The notes beneath the pieces are model-generated. The model was given only the letters and a program-made list of their open reading frames with translations. It had not been told where the DNA came from and searched no databases. The translations under genes and the position numbers were made by a program. Positions 43,626 through 53,370 of a stretch of DNA of 55,766 bases are shown piece by piece (the stretch's first letter is position 1; each line of letters opens with the position of its first letter). The DNA is taken from positions 1-55,766 of the forward strand of contig NZ_JAQUVF010000016.1 of the NCBI RefSeq assembly GCF_028693505.1. The letters run 5' to 3'. This DNA is from Oscillibacter sp. (lineage in GTDB: Bacteria; Bacillota; Clostridia; Oscillospirales; Oscillospiraceae).

Positions 43626-45701
43626 TTAAGCTACAAGAGAAGGAATATACACAAGCCGCCCGCCGATACGCCGATCACGATTACCGGAACCGTTACCCAG
43701 AAACACATAGAAACCACCGGCATAAGAACCGCTACTCCAATTACCGCCCAATACACAAACCCGCCAGCCGGAATTTACAATGTCCTGATAGTAGTAATCC
43801 CCCACGGGAAGGGCGCTGCTTCCAGTTGTTTCAGACGGAATGAACAGCCAATCAAAGGATTCATTATAAGCAAACGCCGAAATGTACCCGTTGACTTGGG
43901 CGGCGCTGATTCCCGCGTCAGAATAGGGGGAAGCGTCCGTATCATCTGTGAACGAATGATCGGCTACATATACATAGCCAAGGTTCGGCCCATTTTTGAT
44001 GTTGATCCCGTCAACCCATTTCCAAATGTTGCCATAAAAGTTTTCTTCACCGCGATAAGAAACCACGTTGAACCCGTTGGTGTTGGTTACAGAACCGCTT
44101 GCATTTCCAAGGGTTGCGGTAGCTCCGGTAATTTCAGTCATGGACGTGGTGCCATCGTCTGTTTTATTGGTTACCCCAACGCCCAATTTGGATTGCATGT
44201 CCATAGAACCATATTCGATGGTGAACAGAAGTTCGGTCATGGCCATAGTTTGGATTAACTGTTGTTCCCACCCGATTCCGCGATTTTCAGCTAACTTTCG
44301 GACATTTGCGCGGGTTAAGGTGTTCAAAAGTCCACTGGCCGGTTTTGCCCCATTGATGGAAGAAAGCTTATCCCCCGTAGACACGGTGAAGTCCGCCGTC
44401 ACATCATCGTTCAAAACGTAGGCCCCGACTGAAGTATCAAAGATCGTTCCTTCAAAAGCGGAAAGATAAATGTAATTATTCACTTTACCGTTGCAGACAA
44501 ACGCGGGATGAATTTTAAATCCGGCTTGCTGATAAGGGCTAACGTAATACCGGGCTTTTCTCATGTGGTGGCCTTTACCGATATATCCCGGCATCGTTTT
44601 CGTAACCGTTGCAGTAACCCCGGTGCTGGCCCCGTCGAAAGTGGCCGTGACTTTTGTGCCGGTTTTGTTGCAAGTAAAAATTGCAGATGTTCCACTTCCG
44701 CTTACAGTCCAGCCGCTAAAGGTTGCCGCTCTGATTTTCGCGGCAATCAAAGCCGCTGTATTGTCCGTACTCAAAACGGCAACCGTGAAGGCGATACCGT
44801 CAAGGGTGATCGTTAAGTTTCCAGCCGCCGACGCTCCCGCAGTTACGGCGATAGTGTCAACTTCTGCGAATTCAATTTTACTAAGGGTAATCGGAACAAC
44901 CTTGTAATAAAATTTAGGTTGTTCAACCATTACTTGAACTTTTGTCCCAACGGGGTAATTGACATTGTTCTTGGTGATTGCTACGATCAACGCACCAGTT
45001 TCGGTATAGCCGGTTTCACCGTAATAAGCCAAAACAATCCCGGCGTCGGTCATAATGCAACGCTTACGCCCACCGAAACACGGGATTGAATCAAATGAGC
45101 TTCCCGGCGTTTTTCCGATTGCCCCGGCCAAACGAGTGAAGGTTTTATTGGTATAGTCAACTTCCGCCCCATAAATGGACGTGTCAGAATATCCAATATA
45201 GCCTTTAATATCGGAAATTTCATTTTCCAGCGTTTGGATTTCCGCAATTGTGGCCGTCGCTGCCGGATCAACCGTTAAACTGACATTGCTGGCATTTGTC
45301 ACCGCCGTGGTCAAAGTCACATATACCCCGGACACGGTAAGGCCATTATATGCCGGTACATATCCAGTTACCGAAGCGCCGGAAACACCATAGAGAATTT
45401 CACCTTCATCAGGATCAATGGCATATACCGCAATTGTGGCCAAAGTATACCCAACGGTAACGGCGGTATTATCCAAGGCTGTTTCAATTTTCACCGTGGC
45501 GGTGTTTACTTTTGTAACCTTGGAAATGGCAGCGCTTTGTTTGATATTGGAAATGCTTGTAAGCGCTGGAATTTGATCATCCGTGTACACCGTGGAAGAT
45601 GTAACGACGCGGGTAAATTGAACCCCGGACGATCCCGCGATTATTTTTGCAATCAAATCACGGCCTTTGTTCGTCGGAATCATGGTTCTGAATTCTGCCA
45701 T
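43626..45701 (-). CDS. Phage tail fibre/tip protein with DGR-variable lectin-like domain
   Basis: A 691-residue receptor-binding protein. The N terminus (AEFRTMIPTNKGRDLIAKII) matches tail-fibre attachment domains. The middle has an Ig-like or NTAALIAAKIRAATFSGWTV insertion (about 280-375). The C-terminal third is a C-type-lectin/formylglycine-enzyme-like fold (SYRGEENFYGNIWKWVDGIN, about 573-592) ending in the variable segment (residues about 647-685) and IPSLVA. The start is ATG 45701, 7 bp after AGAAGG. The variable residues should form the ligand-binding face, by analogy to Mtd and TvpA. Confidence 0.93.
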   Translation of the reverse strand: MAEFRTMIPTNKGRDLIAKIIAGSSGVQFTRVVTSSTVYTDDQIPALTSISNIKQSAAISKVTKVNTATVKIETALDNTAVTVGYTLATIAVYAIDPDEGEILYGVSGASVTGYVPAYNGLTVSGVYVTLTTAVTNASNVSLTVDPAATATIAEIQTLENEISDIKGYIGYSDTSIYGAEVDYTNKTFTRLAGAIGKTPGSSFDSIPCFGGRKRCIMTDAGIVLAYYGETGYTETGALIVAITKNNVNYPVGTKVQVMVEQPKFYYKVVPITLSKIEFAEVDTIAVTAGASAAGNLTITLDGIAFTVAVLSTDNTAALIAAKIRAATFSGWTVSGSGTSAIFTCNKTGTKVTATFDGASTGVTATVTKTMPGYIGKGHHMRKARYYVSPYQQAGFKIHPAFVCNGKVNNYIYLSAFEGTIFDTSVGAYVLNDDVTADFTVSTGDKLSSINGAKPASGLLNTLTRANVRKLAENRGIGWEQQLIQTMAMTELLFTIEYGSMDMQSKLGVGVTNKTDDGTTSMTEITGATATLGNASGSVTNTNGFNVVSYRGEENFYGNIWKWVDGINIKNGPNLGYVYVADHSFTDDTDASPYSDAGISAAQVNGYISAFAYNESFDWLFIPSETTGSSALPVGDYYYQDIVNSGWRVCVLGGNWSSGSYAGGFYVFLGNGSGNRDRRIGGRLVYIPSLVA
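43647..43762 (-). repeat. DGR variable region (VR) in the fibre gene
   Basis: The 116-bp 3' part of the fibre gene matching the template repeat. Coding changes relative to TR include K to V, N to S, Y, F, G, D or R, S to G and Q to R, and there is no stop codon. Two changes are silent. It ends 6 codons before the end of the protein. Confidence 0.95.
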
Positions 45702-45725
45702 TAGAAAACCTTCTTTCAAAAATTA

Positions 45726-46427
45726 TTAGTCTGAAATATTTATTGCTTCAGCATAAACAATGCCGGTTGCCAATTTGTGTTCAACGCTTATGGCCGGTTT
45801 CATGATTACGGCATCAGAAAGATGAACAATATCACATTGCCCAACCACACCGATCAGCTTCTTGGTTTCATTAAGTGAAGCATAAATATTTCCAGCGTCA
45901 GAAAGGTTGATTTTATCGCAAACGGTCATTCCCGTTGCAATGTACTTAGTTTCAGCGGGGGGAATGGACAAAATTTTATTTATGGAATTGATAACCAAAT
46001 TGCATGGAATCATATCATCCAATACAATTTTAAGGGCGTCGATCTGTCCGGCCTGATCCCAATAGGTGGTTAGATTCAACAGGTAGGTTCCTTTTTCAAT
46101 TTCAACAATGAAGTCTAAACCATTAGACATAGAATCCATTTTTGAATTCAGTAAACTGATGGTATAGGGAAAATCGTTGTCAATTCTCGCTTTTATACGG
46201 AACCGCCGATAATCTAACGTTTCACTTCCTTTCGGGGTAATGGATAGAATTTTTTCCCATCTGGAAAGACCATATTCGCTGGACGTATCAACAAACTGAT
46301 CATTTAGCCCTTGATCTACCGCGTCCCACGCTTGATCAAGGGCGAATTGCTGGCCATCGGTAAGGGCCTTCATTTCACGAACGGCCCTTAAAACGTGGGG
46401 AATGTAATTTATGATTTGTCTATCCAT
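45726..46427 (-). CDS. YmfQ-like (DUF2313) phage tail protein
   Basis: A 233-residue baseplate-associated protein. The N-terminal half (YIPHVLRAVREMKALTDGQQ, then YGLSRWEKILSITPKGSETL and RRFRIKARI) follows the YmfQ/DUF2313 family, which lies after baseplate J in Mu- and PBSX-like phages. The C-terminal 60 residues are extra and not recognised. It overlaps the baseplate J gene by 8 bp. Confidence 0.83.
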   Translation of the reverse strand: MDRQIINYIPHVLRAVREMKALTDGQQFALDQAWDAVDQGLNDQFVDTSSEYGLSRWEKILSITPKGSETLDYRRFRIKARIDNDFPYTISLLNSKMDSMSNGLDFIVEIEKGTYLLNLTTYWDQAGQIDALKIVLDDMIPCNLVINSINKILSIPPAETKYIATGMTVCDKINLSDAGNIYASLNETKKLIGVVGQCDIVHLSDAVIMKPAISVEHKLATGIVYAEAINISD

Positions 46428-47631
46428 TCAGTTCACCCCGGATTGGGATATTATTGGCCCCAAGAATCAAGTTCGCCGCCGTGCCATTGATTGTGGTTCC
46501 GGCAACGTCAACCACGCCCGGACAGGCTAAAAGCGTGGTTTCAATACCGCTGATCCTTACCACTAATGGATCATTGGAATTTGCCCATCCTTTAGACAAG
46601 CCAAGCAAATAGGCATCAATGGCGCTTTGGGCATATGATTTTACATCGTCCCAAGTCCAACCGCTTTGGTACGTAATTGTTACGGCAATATTCACCGCCG
46701 TGTTATTGACGCCTTCAACCGTTACAAAATGGCCAATAGGAGCAAGGCCCAAACCTTCAGCATGAGCGGACGCCGGATCAATAGTTTCTTGAACCAAGTC
46801 CACAAGGGCCATGGAAGGCTTGCTGAAGGTGGAATCAATCACAACCAACCTGATACACCCGCCAACCGTCAACAGCCCGTCTTGCGCCGCCGTAGACGTC
46901 GCAGCAAGCCACGTTTGAATTGCTGCCGGAACATCGGTTAAAGAAGCGTACCATGTCGCATAATCCGTAGGAAGGGCCAGATCAGCCGGTTTTATATTGC
47001 CGTTCCATTCGCGGTAAACTTTGACGCCCCCCACGCCGGAAATGGCGTTGACCTTTTCTTTGTAATCGGCCACGTTTCCGCCAAAGGCTTGGGCGTCCAA
47101 ACTGTCAAAATATCGCTGCCGGAAAACCTCGGTATCTTCTTCATCCTCGCCGGGGATCAAGATTTCCGTAAGCTGGGCGGTTTCTAAACCATTGATATAT
47201 TCCACCGGGATCAGGGTTCCGACGTATTCATTGCCCTTTTCACCCTCGGTTTCGCATTGCAGCTTATAAACGCCGTTGGAAATCTTTTCGGTTATTTTAT
47301 AGTTCAGATCGTTCAGGCTGAATCGGGTTCCCGTGGCCAGTTCCAACGTTGTGGGGGTAAATTCCCCCTTGCAGATCGCTTTTGTGGCGGAATAAGGCGT
47401 CAACCCCCGTTCAGCTGCCCGAAGGATCAGATAAGGGCGGCTTGCAGTATCGGCAAAGGTTTCATTCAGGATTGTATCAAGTTGAATGTAAAGGTTTTGC
47501 AATTCCACCGCCGAAGGCGCTTGGCCATACCAAACCAATGAACCTTCTCGGGTGTCCACGTTGGCGTTCTTGGCAATGACCACGGCCAGCATGGATTTCA
47601 GCAAGCTTTCATAAGTAATATTTTCATACAT
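46420..47631 (-). CDS. Baseplate J/gp47-like protein
   Basis: A 403-residue protein that forms the baseplate wedge of contractile tails. Typical runs: REGSLVWYGQAPSAVELQNL near residue 35, FRQRYFDSLDAQAFGGNVAD and YKEKVNAISGVGGVKVYREW near 195-220. The start is ATG 47631, overlapping the DUF2634 stop by 1 bp. It corresponds to XkdT of PBSX. Confidence 0.92.
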   Translation of the reverse strand: MYENITYESLLKSMLAVVIAKNANVDTREGSLVWYGQAPSAVELQNLYIQLDTILNETFADTASRPYLILRAAERGLTPYSATKAICKGEFTPTTLELATGTRFSLNDLNYKITEKISNGVYKLQCETEGEKGNEYVGTLIPVEYINGLETAQLTEILIPGEDEEDTEVFRQRYFDSLDAQAFGGNVADYKEKVNAISGVGGVKVYREWNGNIKPADLALPTDYATWYASLTDVPAAIQTWLAATSTAAQDGLLTVGGCIRLVVIDSTFSKPSMALVDLVQETIDPASAHAEGLGLAPIGHFVTVEGVNNTAVNIAVTITYQSGWTWDDVKSYAQSAIDAYLLGLSKGWANSNDPLVVRISGIETTLLACPGVVDVAGTTINGTAANLILGANNIPIRGELNG

Positions 47632-48032
47632 TAGATTTCCACCGCCTTTTCTGTTTGAATGTCACCAAATATCGTTGTGACCGTGAAGGTGGCGTGAACT
47701 TTTCCACGGTTCACTTCAAATTCAAAATCATCAACGGCGGTGATCCGTTCATCCTGAAGCAACGCTTCCGTGATCCGGCGCTTCACTTCAGGAAGTACGA
47801 ATGAAATTGGTTGCCCAAATAAATCCTTCAGTTCCACGCCATAGTTCCAAGTGTGGATCAGGTATTCATATCGTTCCACGTTCAAGATCAGGTAAATGAC
47901 TTGTTTCATGGCTTCAATATTATCCACATGTCCGGCAACCGTGCTTTGACTGATGTTCAGTTTGAAGGTGTTGGTTGGAAATTCCGCAAATTCAAAATCC
48001 TGTTGCAGATCATCCGATACTTCAGGAATCAT
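47631..48032 (-). CDS. DUF2634 (XkdS-like) baseplate protein
   Basis: A 133-residue protein of the gp25/XkdS type. YEYLIHTWNYGVELKDLFGQ and VLPEVKRRITEALLQDERI are family runs. The start is ATG 48032 with a GGGGG-type ribosome site; an upstream TTG adds two residues. It lies between DUF2577 and baseplate J, the normal order in Xkd-like tails. Confidence 0.9.
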   Translation of the reverse strand: MIPEVSDDLQQDFEFAEFPTNTFKLNISQSTVAGHVDNIEAMKQVIYLILNVERYEYLIHTWNYGVELKDLFGQPISFVLPEVKRRITEALLQDERITAVDDFEFEVNRGKVHATFTVTTIFGDIQTEKAVEI

Positions 48033-48034
48033 GT

Positions 48035-48421
48035 TCAAGCCCCCAATCGGTCAATGACCAAGTATTTTTGACCGCCCTGAACGCGGATCAGAATAACTTT
48101 TTCCCCCACGGCCAAGCCGTTATGAATTTGAAACGCCTTTTTTCCCGCGTAGGCGTGATGATGGGATTCAAAAGCAGCGTCCCCGGAACCCCCGCCCGTA
48201 TCTTCAGTTTGGTGGTTTACAGTTTCATAAACTGTAAAGTCCGTAACGTTTCGGGCGAGAATCAGCATTTTGGCCGAAAGGATTAATTTTTGATCTACTT
48301 GGATTTTCAACGGGGACGCGGAAACAACCGTTCCAAATACAACGTTGACCGGCTTTCCGGCTTCTACGGCGTCCACCGCTGCCGTTTTCACAGTTTCAAG
48401 AAATTTAGGCAATGAATTCAC
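48035..48421 (-). CDS. DUF2577 (XkdR-like) phage protein
   Basis: A protein of about 128 residues with an oligomeric-binding-type beta core (KPVNVVFGTVVSASPLKIQV, LARNVTDFTVYE, GLAVGEKVILIRVQGGQKYL), typical of DUF2577 proteins placed after the hub. The start is uncertain: GTG 48421 is used here and TTG 48427 is possible; both lie inside the end of the hub gene, so translation is coupled. Confidence 0.8.
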   Translation of the reverse strand: MNSLPKFLETVKTAAVDAVEAGKPVNVVFGTVVSASPLKIQVDQKLILSAKMLILARNVTDFTVYETVNHQTEDTGGGSGDAAFESHHHAYAGKKAFQIHNGLAVGEKVILIRVQGGQKYLVIDRLGA

Positions 48422-49364
48422 CGCCAATCAAGGTTAAATCCATAAGGTGTTCACTTTCGGTGAACGTATGCTTAACTTTTTGAACTACCATGTAATTTTT
48501 CGTGATAATATCGCCAAGGTTCAGATTGACCACAACCGCGCAACCGGCATGAACGCGGGGATCACCGAAGGCGTTTTTTACGGTCAAGGTTCGGGTTTTC
48601 TTATCGTACAAGCCCAATAGAGCGGTGGCCCGTGCAGCGGCCCCGGTATTATTTTGAAGGGCTTCATGGTATTGCAGGACGCCCCAATTGTTTATGTTGC
48701 TGCCGTCTTGCGCAATATAAATTTCACGCTTGCCGGTTTTATCATTGTCATAGATCAACTTAATCTTGTTATAGGTCTGATCGTCAATACTGGACGCATA
48801 ATCAAAATCTTCAGCGGTTTCAGCGTCGATCAGCAAATCCAGTTTCATGGATTCAACGTTTTTTAACGTCAGTTTTCCAAAATCATCATAGAGAACATAA
48901 AGCTTCTTGGTATTCCGAAGGGTGACGTCCAAAGCGTTTTGGATCATGTCGAATAGGCCCGTGTTTTCCTCCACGGCGGATTCAATTACATAGCCGGTAT
49001 CTTCCAGCGTTCCGCATTGAAGATTGAAATCATCGGCCAGCATCTTGACCACTTCAGACGCCTTTTTCCCTTCATAGGTAATGGTATCTTTATTTTTTAA
49101 ATACCGCAGCTGATCATAAGCGGTAACAGAAATAGTGTTGGCTTTGGAACGCTTTTTGATGAACACGAAACCGTAAAACATTTTGGTTCCGTCTACCGTA
49201 AATCGAACGGCGTTTCCTTCCTGAAAGTTTAACGAAGCGTCTTTCACAACATCGAACGTCAACTTTCCGGGCGTTCCCTTCCGTTCGGTGGTCAGGCTGA
49301 TTCCTTCCACGACGGCGGGTTGATAGATTTTTGAACCGTTCTGAATAAGAAGTTCCACCGTCAT
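48405..49364 (-). CDS. Tail hub protein (XkdQ/YqbQ-like)
   Basis: A 319-residue baseplate hub protein. GTPGKLTFDVVKDASLNFQE, FYGFVFIKKRSKANTISVTA, YDQLRYLKNKDTI and the C-terminal VVQKVKHTFTESEHLMDLTL match the YqbQ/XkdQ family, related to gpD/gp27-type hubs. It lies 13 bp after the LysM protein gene and overlaps DUF2577. Confidence 0.9.
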   Translation of the reverse strand: MTVELLIQNGSKIYQPAVVEGISLTTERKGTPGKLTFDVVKDASLNFQEGNAVRFTVDGTKMFYGFVFIKKRSKANTISVTAYDQLRYLKNKDTITYEGKKASEVVKMLADDFNLQCGTLEDTGYVIESAVEENTGLFDMIQNALDVTLRNTKKLYVLYDDFGKLTLKNVESMKLDLLIDAETAEDFDYASSIDDQTYNKIKLIYDNDKTGKREIYIAQDGSNINNWGVLQYHEALQNNTGAAARATALLGLYDKKTRTLTVKNAFGDPRVHAGCAVVVNLNLGDIITKNYMVVQKVKHTFTESEHLMDLTLIGGEFIA

Positions 49365-49377
49365 GGTTTCATCCCTT

Positions 49378-50046
49378 TCACGAAGGCAAGGTTAAAACTT
49401 GCCCGGCATAGATCAAATTTGGGTTCTTGATCTTGTCTTTGTTCAAATTATAGATTTCCGTATACCGGGAACCATTGCCAAGATATTTCTTGGCAATGTT
49501 CCACAGGCAATCGCCTTTTTGAACGGTATAGGTTTTTACTGCCGGGGCCGTGCTGGTGTCCCTTGTCGCGGTGGCCGTTGCTTTTGGGGTAGCCGCTGCA
49601 ACCGGCTGTTCAATCGTGATTACTTTGGTTCCCCAAGGTTTATATTGCTTCAGCTTCACGGTTGCCTTGACGTCCATTCCATTGGCTTTAGCATCTTCAT
49701 CAAGGGTGTAATCCTCCATGGAAACTGACAAATTAGTGTCAAACAGAAGCTTTCCACCGGGGGTGGTTCTGGAAACGATGAATCGGAAGCTTTTTTTATT
49801 CGTTTTCAGGGCTTCCAATTTGTCCAGATAGTATTTCGGCGTCTTGGGCGTTCCATTGACGAACGGATAACTGACCGCAGGAATGTTCATTTCAAAGGAA
49901 ACTTCAGTCAGCCCGGCTTTTTTCAGAACATTGATTTCACCTTCATTGATCAAGGTAATGGTTTTGTTCTGATTATTGATCTTCAGCTTCAGCGCCCCCG
50001 GCGTGATCGGAAGAAGAACGCCGTCCAGATAAAAATTATACGGCAT
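49378..50046 (-). CDS. LysM-containing baseplate protein (XkdP-like)
   Basis: A 222-residue protein. The N-terminal 130 residues form the phage-specific domain ([19 protein letters not shown]), then an Ala/Thr-rich linker and a C-terminal LysM ([20 protein letters not shown], then [14 protein letters not shown]). LysM binds peptidoglycan, so this protein probably links the tail tip to the wall during injection. It overlaps the tape-measure stop by 1 bp. Confidence 0.92.
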   Translation of the reverse strand: MPYNFYLDGVLLPITPGALKLKINNQNKTITLINEGEINVLKKAGLTEVSFEMNIPAVSYPFVNGTPKTPKYYLDKLEALKTNKKSFRFIVSRTTPGGKLLFDTNLSVSMEDYTLDEDAKANGMDVKATVKLKQYKPWGTKVITIEQPVAAATPKATATATRDTSTAPAVKTYTVQKGDCLWNIAKKYLGNGSRYTEIYNLNKDKIKNPNLIYAGQVLTLPS

Positions 50047-52148
50047 CAGTCATGCACCCCTTCCGCCGAAACGTCAACTTCTTCAACCATTTTGGTGGCC
50101 AAACCGTCCATGATTCCATCAAGGTCAAGTTCGCTGTTAATGTGATTTTCATTGGTCTGATGGATCGTAACTTCAGCGGTAGTAAAACGGTTAATTGCTT
50201 CACGTTCCGCAATATCGTTCAGGTATTCCAAACTATCTTCCGCAATGTCAAGAGATTTCCCCGTATTATCTGCCGTGGTGCCGGTATTTGCTGCCGTAGC
50301 GTTCGCAGCATTTCCAAGGTCATAGGCTCCCAAAGCATCATTGGCACCGCTAAATAGGCCGGAAACCTTATTGGCCACACCGTCACCCCAAGCCGCGCCA
50401 GCTGAAAAAGCATCAGACGCCCAACCGCTTTGATAGGTGTCGAATGTGTTCATGCCTTTATTAAAAGCGTCGGCCACAGAAGTATAATCTTCCATATTGC
50501 CGGACGCAGCGGCGCTTTTTGCGGCGTAATCACTGGCCGCGTTGGTAATGCCGGAATAATCGAATTCTACGAAAGGAAGCTTGTTCAGGGCTTCACAGAT
50601 ACCGGCCACAACCGTCAAAGCGGTGGACAGTAAATTGTAAAACCAAGATTGAACGCCGCTGATCACGTTATGAAATGCGGTGCCAATATTACTGGCACAG
50701 GCGCTTAAAGCGTTCCAAATGCCCAAGGCAATGTTAGCCACGGACAAGCCCAAATTCTTGAAAAAAGCAATCACGACGTTAACGCCGCCGCAGATCACCC
50801 CAAACCCGGACGTGGCCACGCCGGTAAATTTAGCGATTGCCGCACATACGGCATAGATAACGGCAATCAGCGCAATGATCAAAAGAACGATCCACGTCAA
50901 CGGACAGGCCAGCAATGCGGCATTCAGGCCGTATTGGGCCGCAGTTTCAGCGAAGGTGGCCCCGGTTGCCAGGGCTTGGGCCGACGCCTTGACGCCTTCA
51001 GAAAGGGCCACAGCGCCATTGATCAGGCTGACAATGGCACCAACTACGTTATAAGCAACAAACGCGGCCACAAGCGCCCAAACAATAGGTTCCAGAATAG
51101 ACCAATTATCAGATACCCAAGCCGCCGCACTCACCAAACCGTCAAACACGGCGGTGGCAACAGCTGCCAGAGTATAAAGGCCATTGATCAAGCCATTGAC
51201 CATCTGTTGAAATCGTTCAGAATTTCCAACTTCATTCAGCTTTTGCAAAATCGGTTGAAAAGCCAAAAGCGCCTGATTCTTCATAGAAGTCCAAATTTGA
51301 TCCCATGTCTTGGGCATGGCGTCAAACTTGGCGTTGGTTTCATCGGTGGCGGCAAGGATCGCGTTTTTCACAATTTCCGCCGTGATTTGGCCTTCTGCCG
51401 CCATATCTCTGATTTGTCCAATAGGAACGTCCAAATATTTTGAAACGGCTTGAATCAGGGTGGGCGCTTGTTCAAAAACGCTTCTTAATTCATCACCGCG
51501 CAGGACGCCGGACGCCATAGCTTGGGTAAGCTGAAGAAATGCGGCGGACGCTTCAGCGGTTGAAGTTCCGGCAATGGTGAAGTTTTTCTGAACCTGTTCA
51601 GCAAACTGAATTAGTTCATCGTTATTGGCGAAAGCATCAGCGGCATTCACACCCAATTTGGAAACGCTTTGAATCATGTCAAGATAATTGGCGCGGGAAC
51701 GCTGGGCGGAAGCGTAAATCTTGGCTTCCAAAGCGTCCACGCTGCCGCCATCGTCCACGATCAGGTTCAACCGGGCGGTTCCTTGGGTAAGCTGATCAGA
51801 AATGTTAAGGACTTTTTGAAGGCCCATAACCCCGCCAATAGAAATGGCAATGCCTTTGATTTTATTCCAAAGATCATCAGCGGCGGAACCGCCGTTTCGG
51901 ATCGCATTGTTAAAATTATTTTGATTTTGTTGGGATCGACGGATACTTTCATCAATACCATCAAAGGCGGTTTCCGCTTTGGCCAACTCCACCCGCGCTT
52001 GTTGAATGGATTCCGTATCAACGGCGTTTCCCGATACTGCTTGCATTTTTTCAAAGCTGTTCAGAACAATTCCCATTGCCCGGTTCATGCTTTGCAGCGG
52101 GGCGGTCATACCGTCATATAAGGCGATTGCCGTTCTAAGGGTTGCCAT
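50046..52148 (-). CDS. Tail tape-measure protein
   Basis: A 700-residue protein that sets tail length. The N-terminal third is helical and includes the tape-measure domain ([60 protein letters not shown]). The middle (about 350-500) has several hydrophobic segments, as in tape measures that enter the host membrane. The start is ATG 52148, 7 bp after AGGTGG; GTG 52160 overlaps that site. Confidence 0.93.
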   Translation of the reverse strand: MATLRTAIALYDGMTAPLQSMNRAMGIVLNSFEKMQAVSGNAVDTESIQQARVELAKAETAFDGIDESIRRSQQNQNNFNNAIRNGGSAADDLWNKIKGIAISIGGVMGLQKVLNISDQLTQGTARLNLIVDDGGSVDALEAKIYASAQRSRANYLDMIQSVSKLGVNAADAFANNDELIQFAEQVQKNFTIAGTSTAEASAAFLQLTQAMASGVLRGDELRSVFEQAPTLIQAVSKYLDVPIGQIRDMAAEGQITAEIVKNAILAATDETNAKFDAMPKTWDQIWTSMKNQALLAFQPILQKLNEVGNSERFQQMVNGLINGLYTLAAVATAVFDGLVSAAAWVSDNWSILEPIVWALVAAFVAYNVVGAIVSLINGAVALSEGVKASAQALATGATFAETAAQYGLNAALLACPLTWIVLLIIALIAVIYAVCAAIAKFTGVATSGFGVICGGVNVVIAFFKNLGLSVANIALGIWNALSACASNIGTAFHNVISGVQSWFYNLLSTALTVVAGICEALNKLPFVEFDYSGITNAASDYAAKSAAASGNMEDYTSVADAFNKGMNTFDTYQSGWASDAFSAGAAWGDGVANKVSGLFSGANDALGAYDLGNAANATAANTGTTADNTGKSLDIAEDSLEYLNDIAEREAINRFTTAEVTIHQTNENHINSELDLDGIMDGLATKMVEEVDVSAEGVHD

Positions 52149-52184
52149 GGAAGTCACCACCTTTGATAAAAGTAGGACGGCGGA

Positions 52185-52388
52185 TCAATGCCGCCGTCCC
52201 CGTCTGGATTTCGCGTCAATTTCTTTTTGCCGTTTTTTCTCCCGATCTGCCCGAATTTCCAAACAAGCCACGACCACGGCTTGTTCATTATCTGACAATT
52301 CAAAAAATTCATGTGGCCATTTATGAAGTTCGTGAAGGCAAAAGTAAGCGATAGCCGCTTCACCATCACCTTCACTGATTAGTTTTTT
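52185..52388 (-). CDS. -1 frame extension of the tail assembly chaperone
   Basis: An open frame of about 65 codons with no start codon of its own, entered by a -1 shift at AAAAAAC (52382-52388) right before the chaperone stop. It reads LISEGDGEAAIAYFCLHELH, then KWPHEFFELSDNEQAVVVAC and a basic end (RQKEIDAKSRRGRRH). This matches the second half of G/GT chaperone pairs that sit before tape-measure genes. The fused product would be about 207 residues. Confidence 0.82.
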   Translation of the reverse strand, partial: KKLISEGDGEAAIAYFCLHELHKWPHEFFELSDNEQAVVVACLEIRADREKKRQKEIDAKSRRGRRH

Positions 52389-52804
52389 ACTTCATCCACC
52401 TTGTCCCTGAAATCCACGTCGAAGCCGCAAATTTCCTGAATCTTGTTCAGGTAATCGGCATATTCACCGGGCGTCAGCATCTTTTTCAACAGGGCGTCGG
52501 CTCCCATAACGCCATAGCTGTCCTGAAGTTCCTTATCATTCAGATTGGGGAATACGGTACAGGCCACGGCCAATTTGCCAACATAAAGGTTGCTGTCAGT
52601 TTCATTGGTGTATTGGTTGCGCTTGCCGGGAACGGGCATCCTTTTTGTACAGGATTTGCGGATCGCTTCATCCTCGGCGCTGTCAATGGCCTTGATTTCC
52701 CATTCCATGGGCTGGCCGTTTTCATCCAAGAACCGTTTAGAAACAATGTGTTTCACATTGTCAATGGGAAGGGCGTTTTGTGCCAAAAAAGCGGAAATAC
52801 TCAT
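52379..52804 (-). CDS. Tail assembly chaperone, XkdN-like (short form)
   Basis: A 141-residue protein before the tape-measure gene. The runs EWEIKAIDSAEDEAIRKSC and TPGEYADYLNKIQEICGFDV resemble XkdN/phage_TAC proteins. The start is ATG 52804 behind AGGAGG. It ends with GTA AAA AAC TAA, a slippery heptamer in the right phase for -1 frameshifting. The short and long forms together would load the tape measure during tail assembly. Confidence 0.87.
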   Translation of the reverse strand: MSISAFLAQNALPIDNVKHIVSKRFLDENGQPMEWEIKAIDSAEDEAIRKSCTKRMPVPGKRNQYTNETDSNLYVGKLAVACTVFPNLNDKELQDSYGVMGADALLKKMLTPGEYADYLNKIQEICGFDVDFRDKVDEVKN

Positions 52805-52840
52805 AATTCAAACCTCCTGAATTAAAATAGAATTAAATGG

Positions 52841-52877
52841 AAAAAGGCCCGTCCGCTGAAAATAACGGACGGGCCTT
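52841..52877 (-). terminator. Phage terminator after the tail tube gene
   Basis: On the - strand AAGGCCCGTCCG faces CGGACGGGCCTT with a 10-base loop and TTTTT after it. It can reduce chaperone and tape-measure transcripts relative to the abundant tube and sheath. Confidence 0.9.
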
Positions 52878-52882
52878 CTGAA

Positions 52883-53353
52883 TTACACCATGCCGTCCAA
52901 ATTGGTGAAGGATTCCTGAAGTTCAAAATCTTCAAAGGTGAAATCCATATCTTCATCCAGATAATCAGCATCGGCGTCAAACTTGGCCAGAATGCCGCCG
53001 TCCATATTGCAATCCTTCAGGATCACAGTTTGACGGCCAACCGAAGAAGTGGGATCTTCATTCGTTACCTGAATGTCAAAATAGACGTCCTCGCCGCTGT
53101 CCTTGTAACGCTTCATCAGCTGCCGGAAGATCGAAGTGTTATAGTGGAACGTGGCGGAACCCGTACCCTTCCAGCCGGTGGCCTTGTTGCCTTTGCCGGT
53201 TTTGCCAAGGATCGGAACTTCTGTTTTGTTCTTGTCAAATTTGGCTTCAAGGTTGATCGCTTGCATGAAGCAATAGCGGTTATCCTCGATAGTCACGAAG
53301 CATTGTGCCAAAGAAGCAGAAACGGCGTCTTTGGCGTTCATAACATTGTTCAT
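52883..53353 (-). CDS. Tail tube protein (XkdM-like)
   Basis: A 156-residue protein forming the inner tube. KTEVPILGKTGKGNKATGWK, GSATFHYNTSIFRQLMKRY and YFDIQVTNEDPTSSVGRQT are typical of the phage_tail_tube/XkdM family. The start is ATG 53353 with GGAG 9 bp before it. It follows the sheath gene, as in other contractile tails. Confidence 0.92.
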   Translation of the reverse strand: MNNVMNAKDAVSASLAQCFVTIEDNRYCFMQAINLEAKFDKNKTEVPILGKTGKGNKATGWKGTGSATFHYNTSIFRQLMKRYKDSGEDVYFDIQVTNEDPTSSVGRQTVILKDCNMDGGILAKFDADADYLDEDMDFTFEDFELQESFTNLDGMV

Positions 53354-53370
53354 ACCGTTTTACTCCTTTC

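Noticed and set aside
43586-43843. A short + strand frame crossing the variable region
   Set aside because: It is the reverse of the fibre gene end, has no ribosome site and no recognisable protein.
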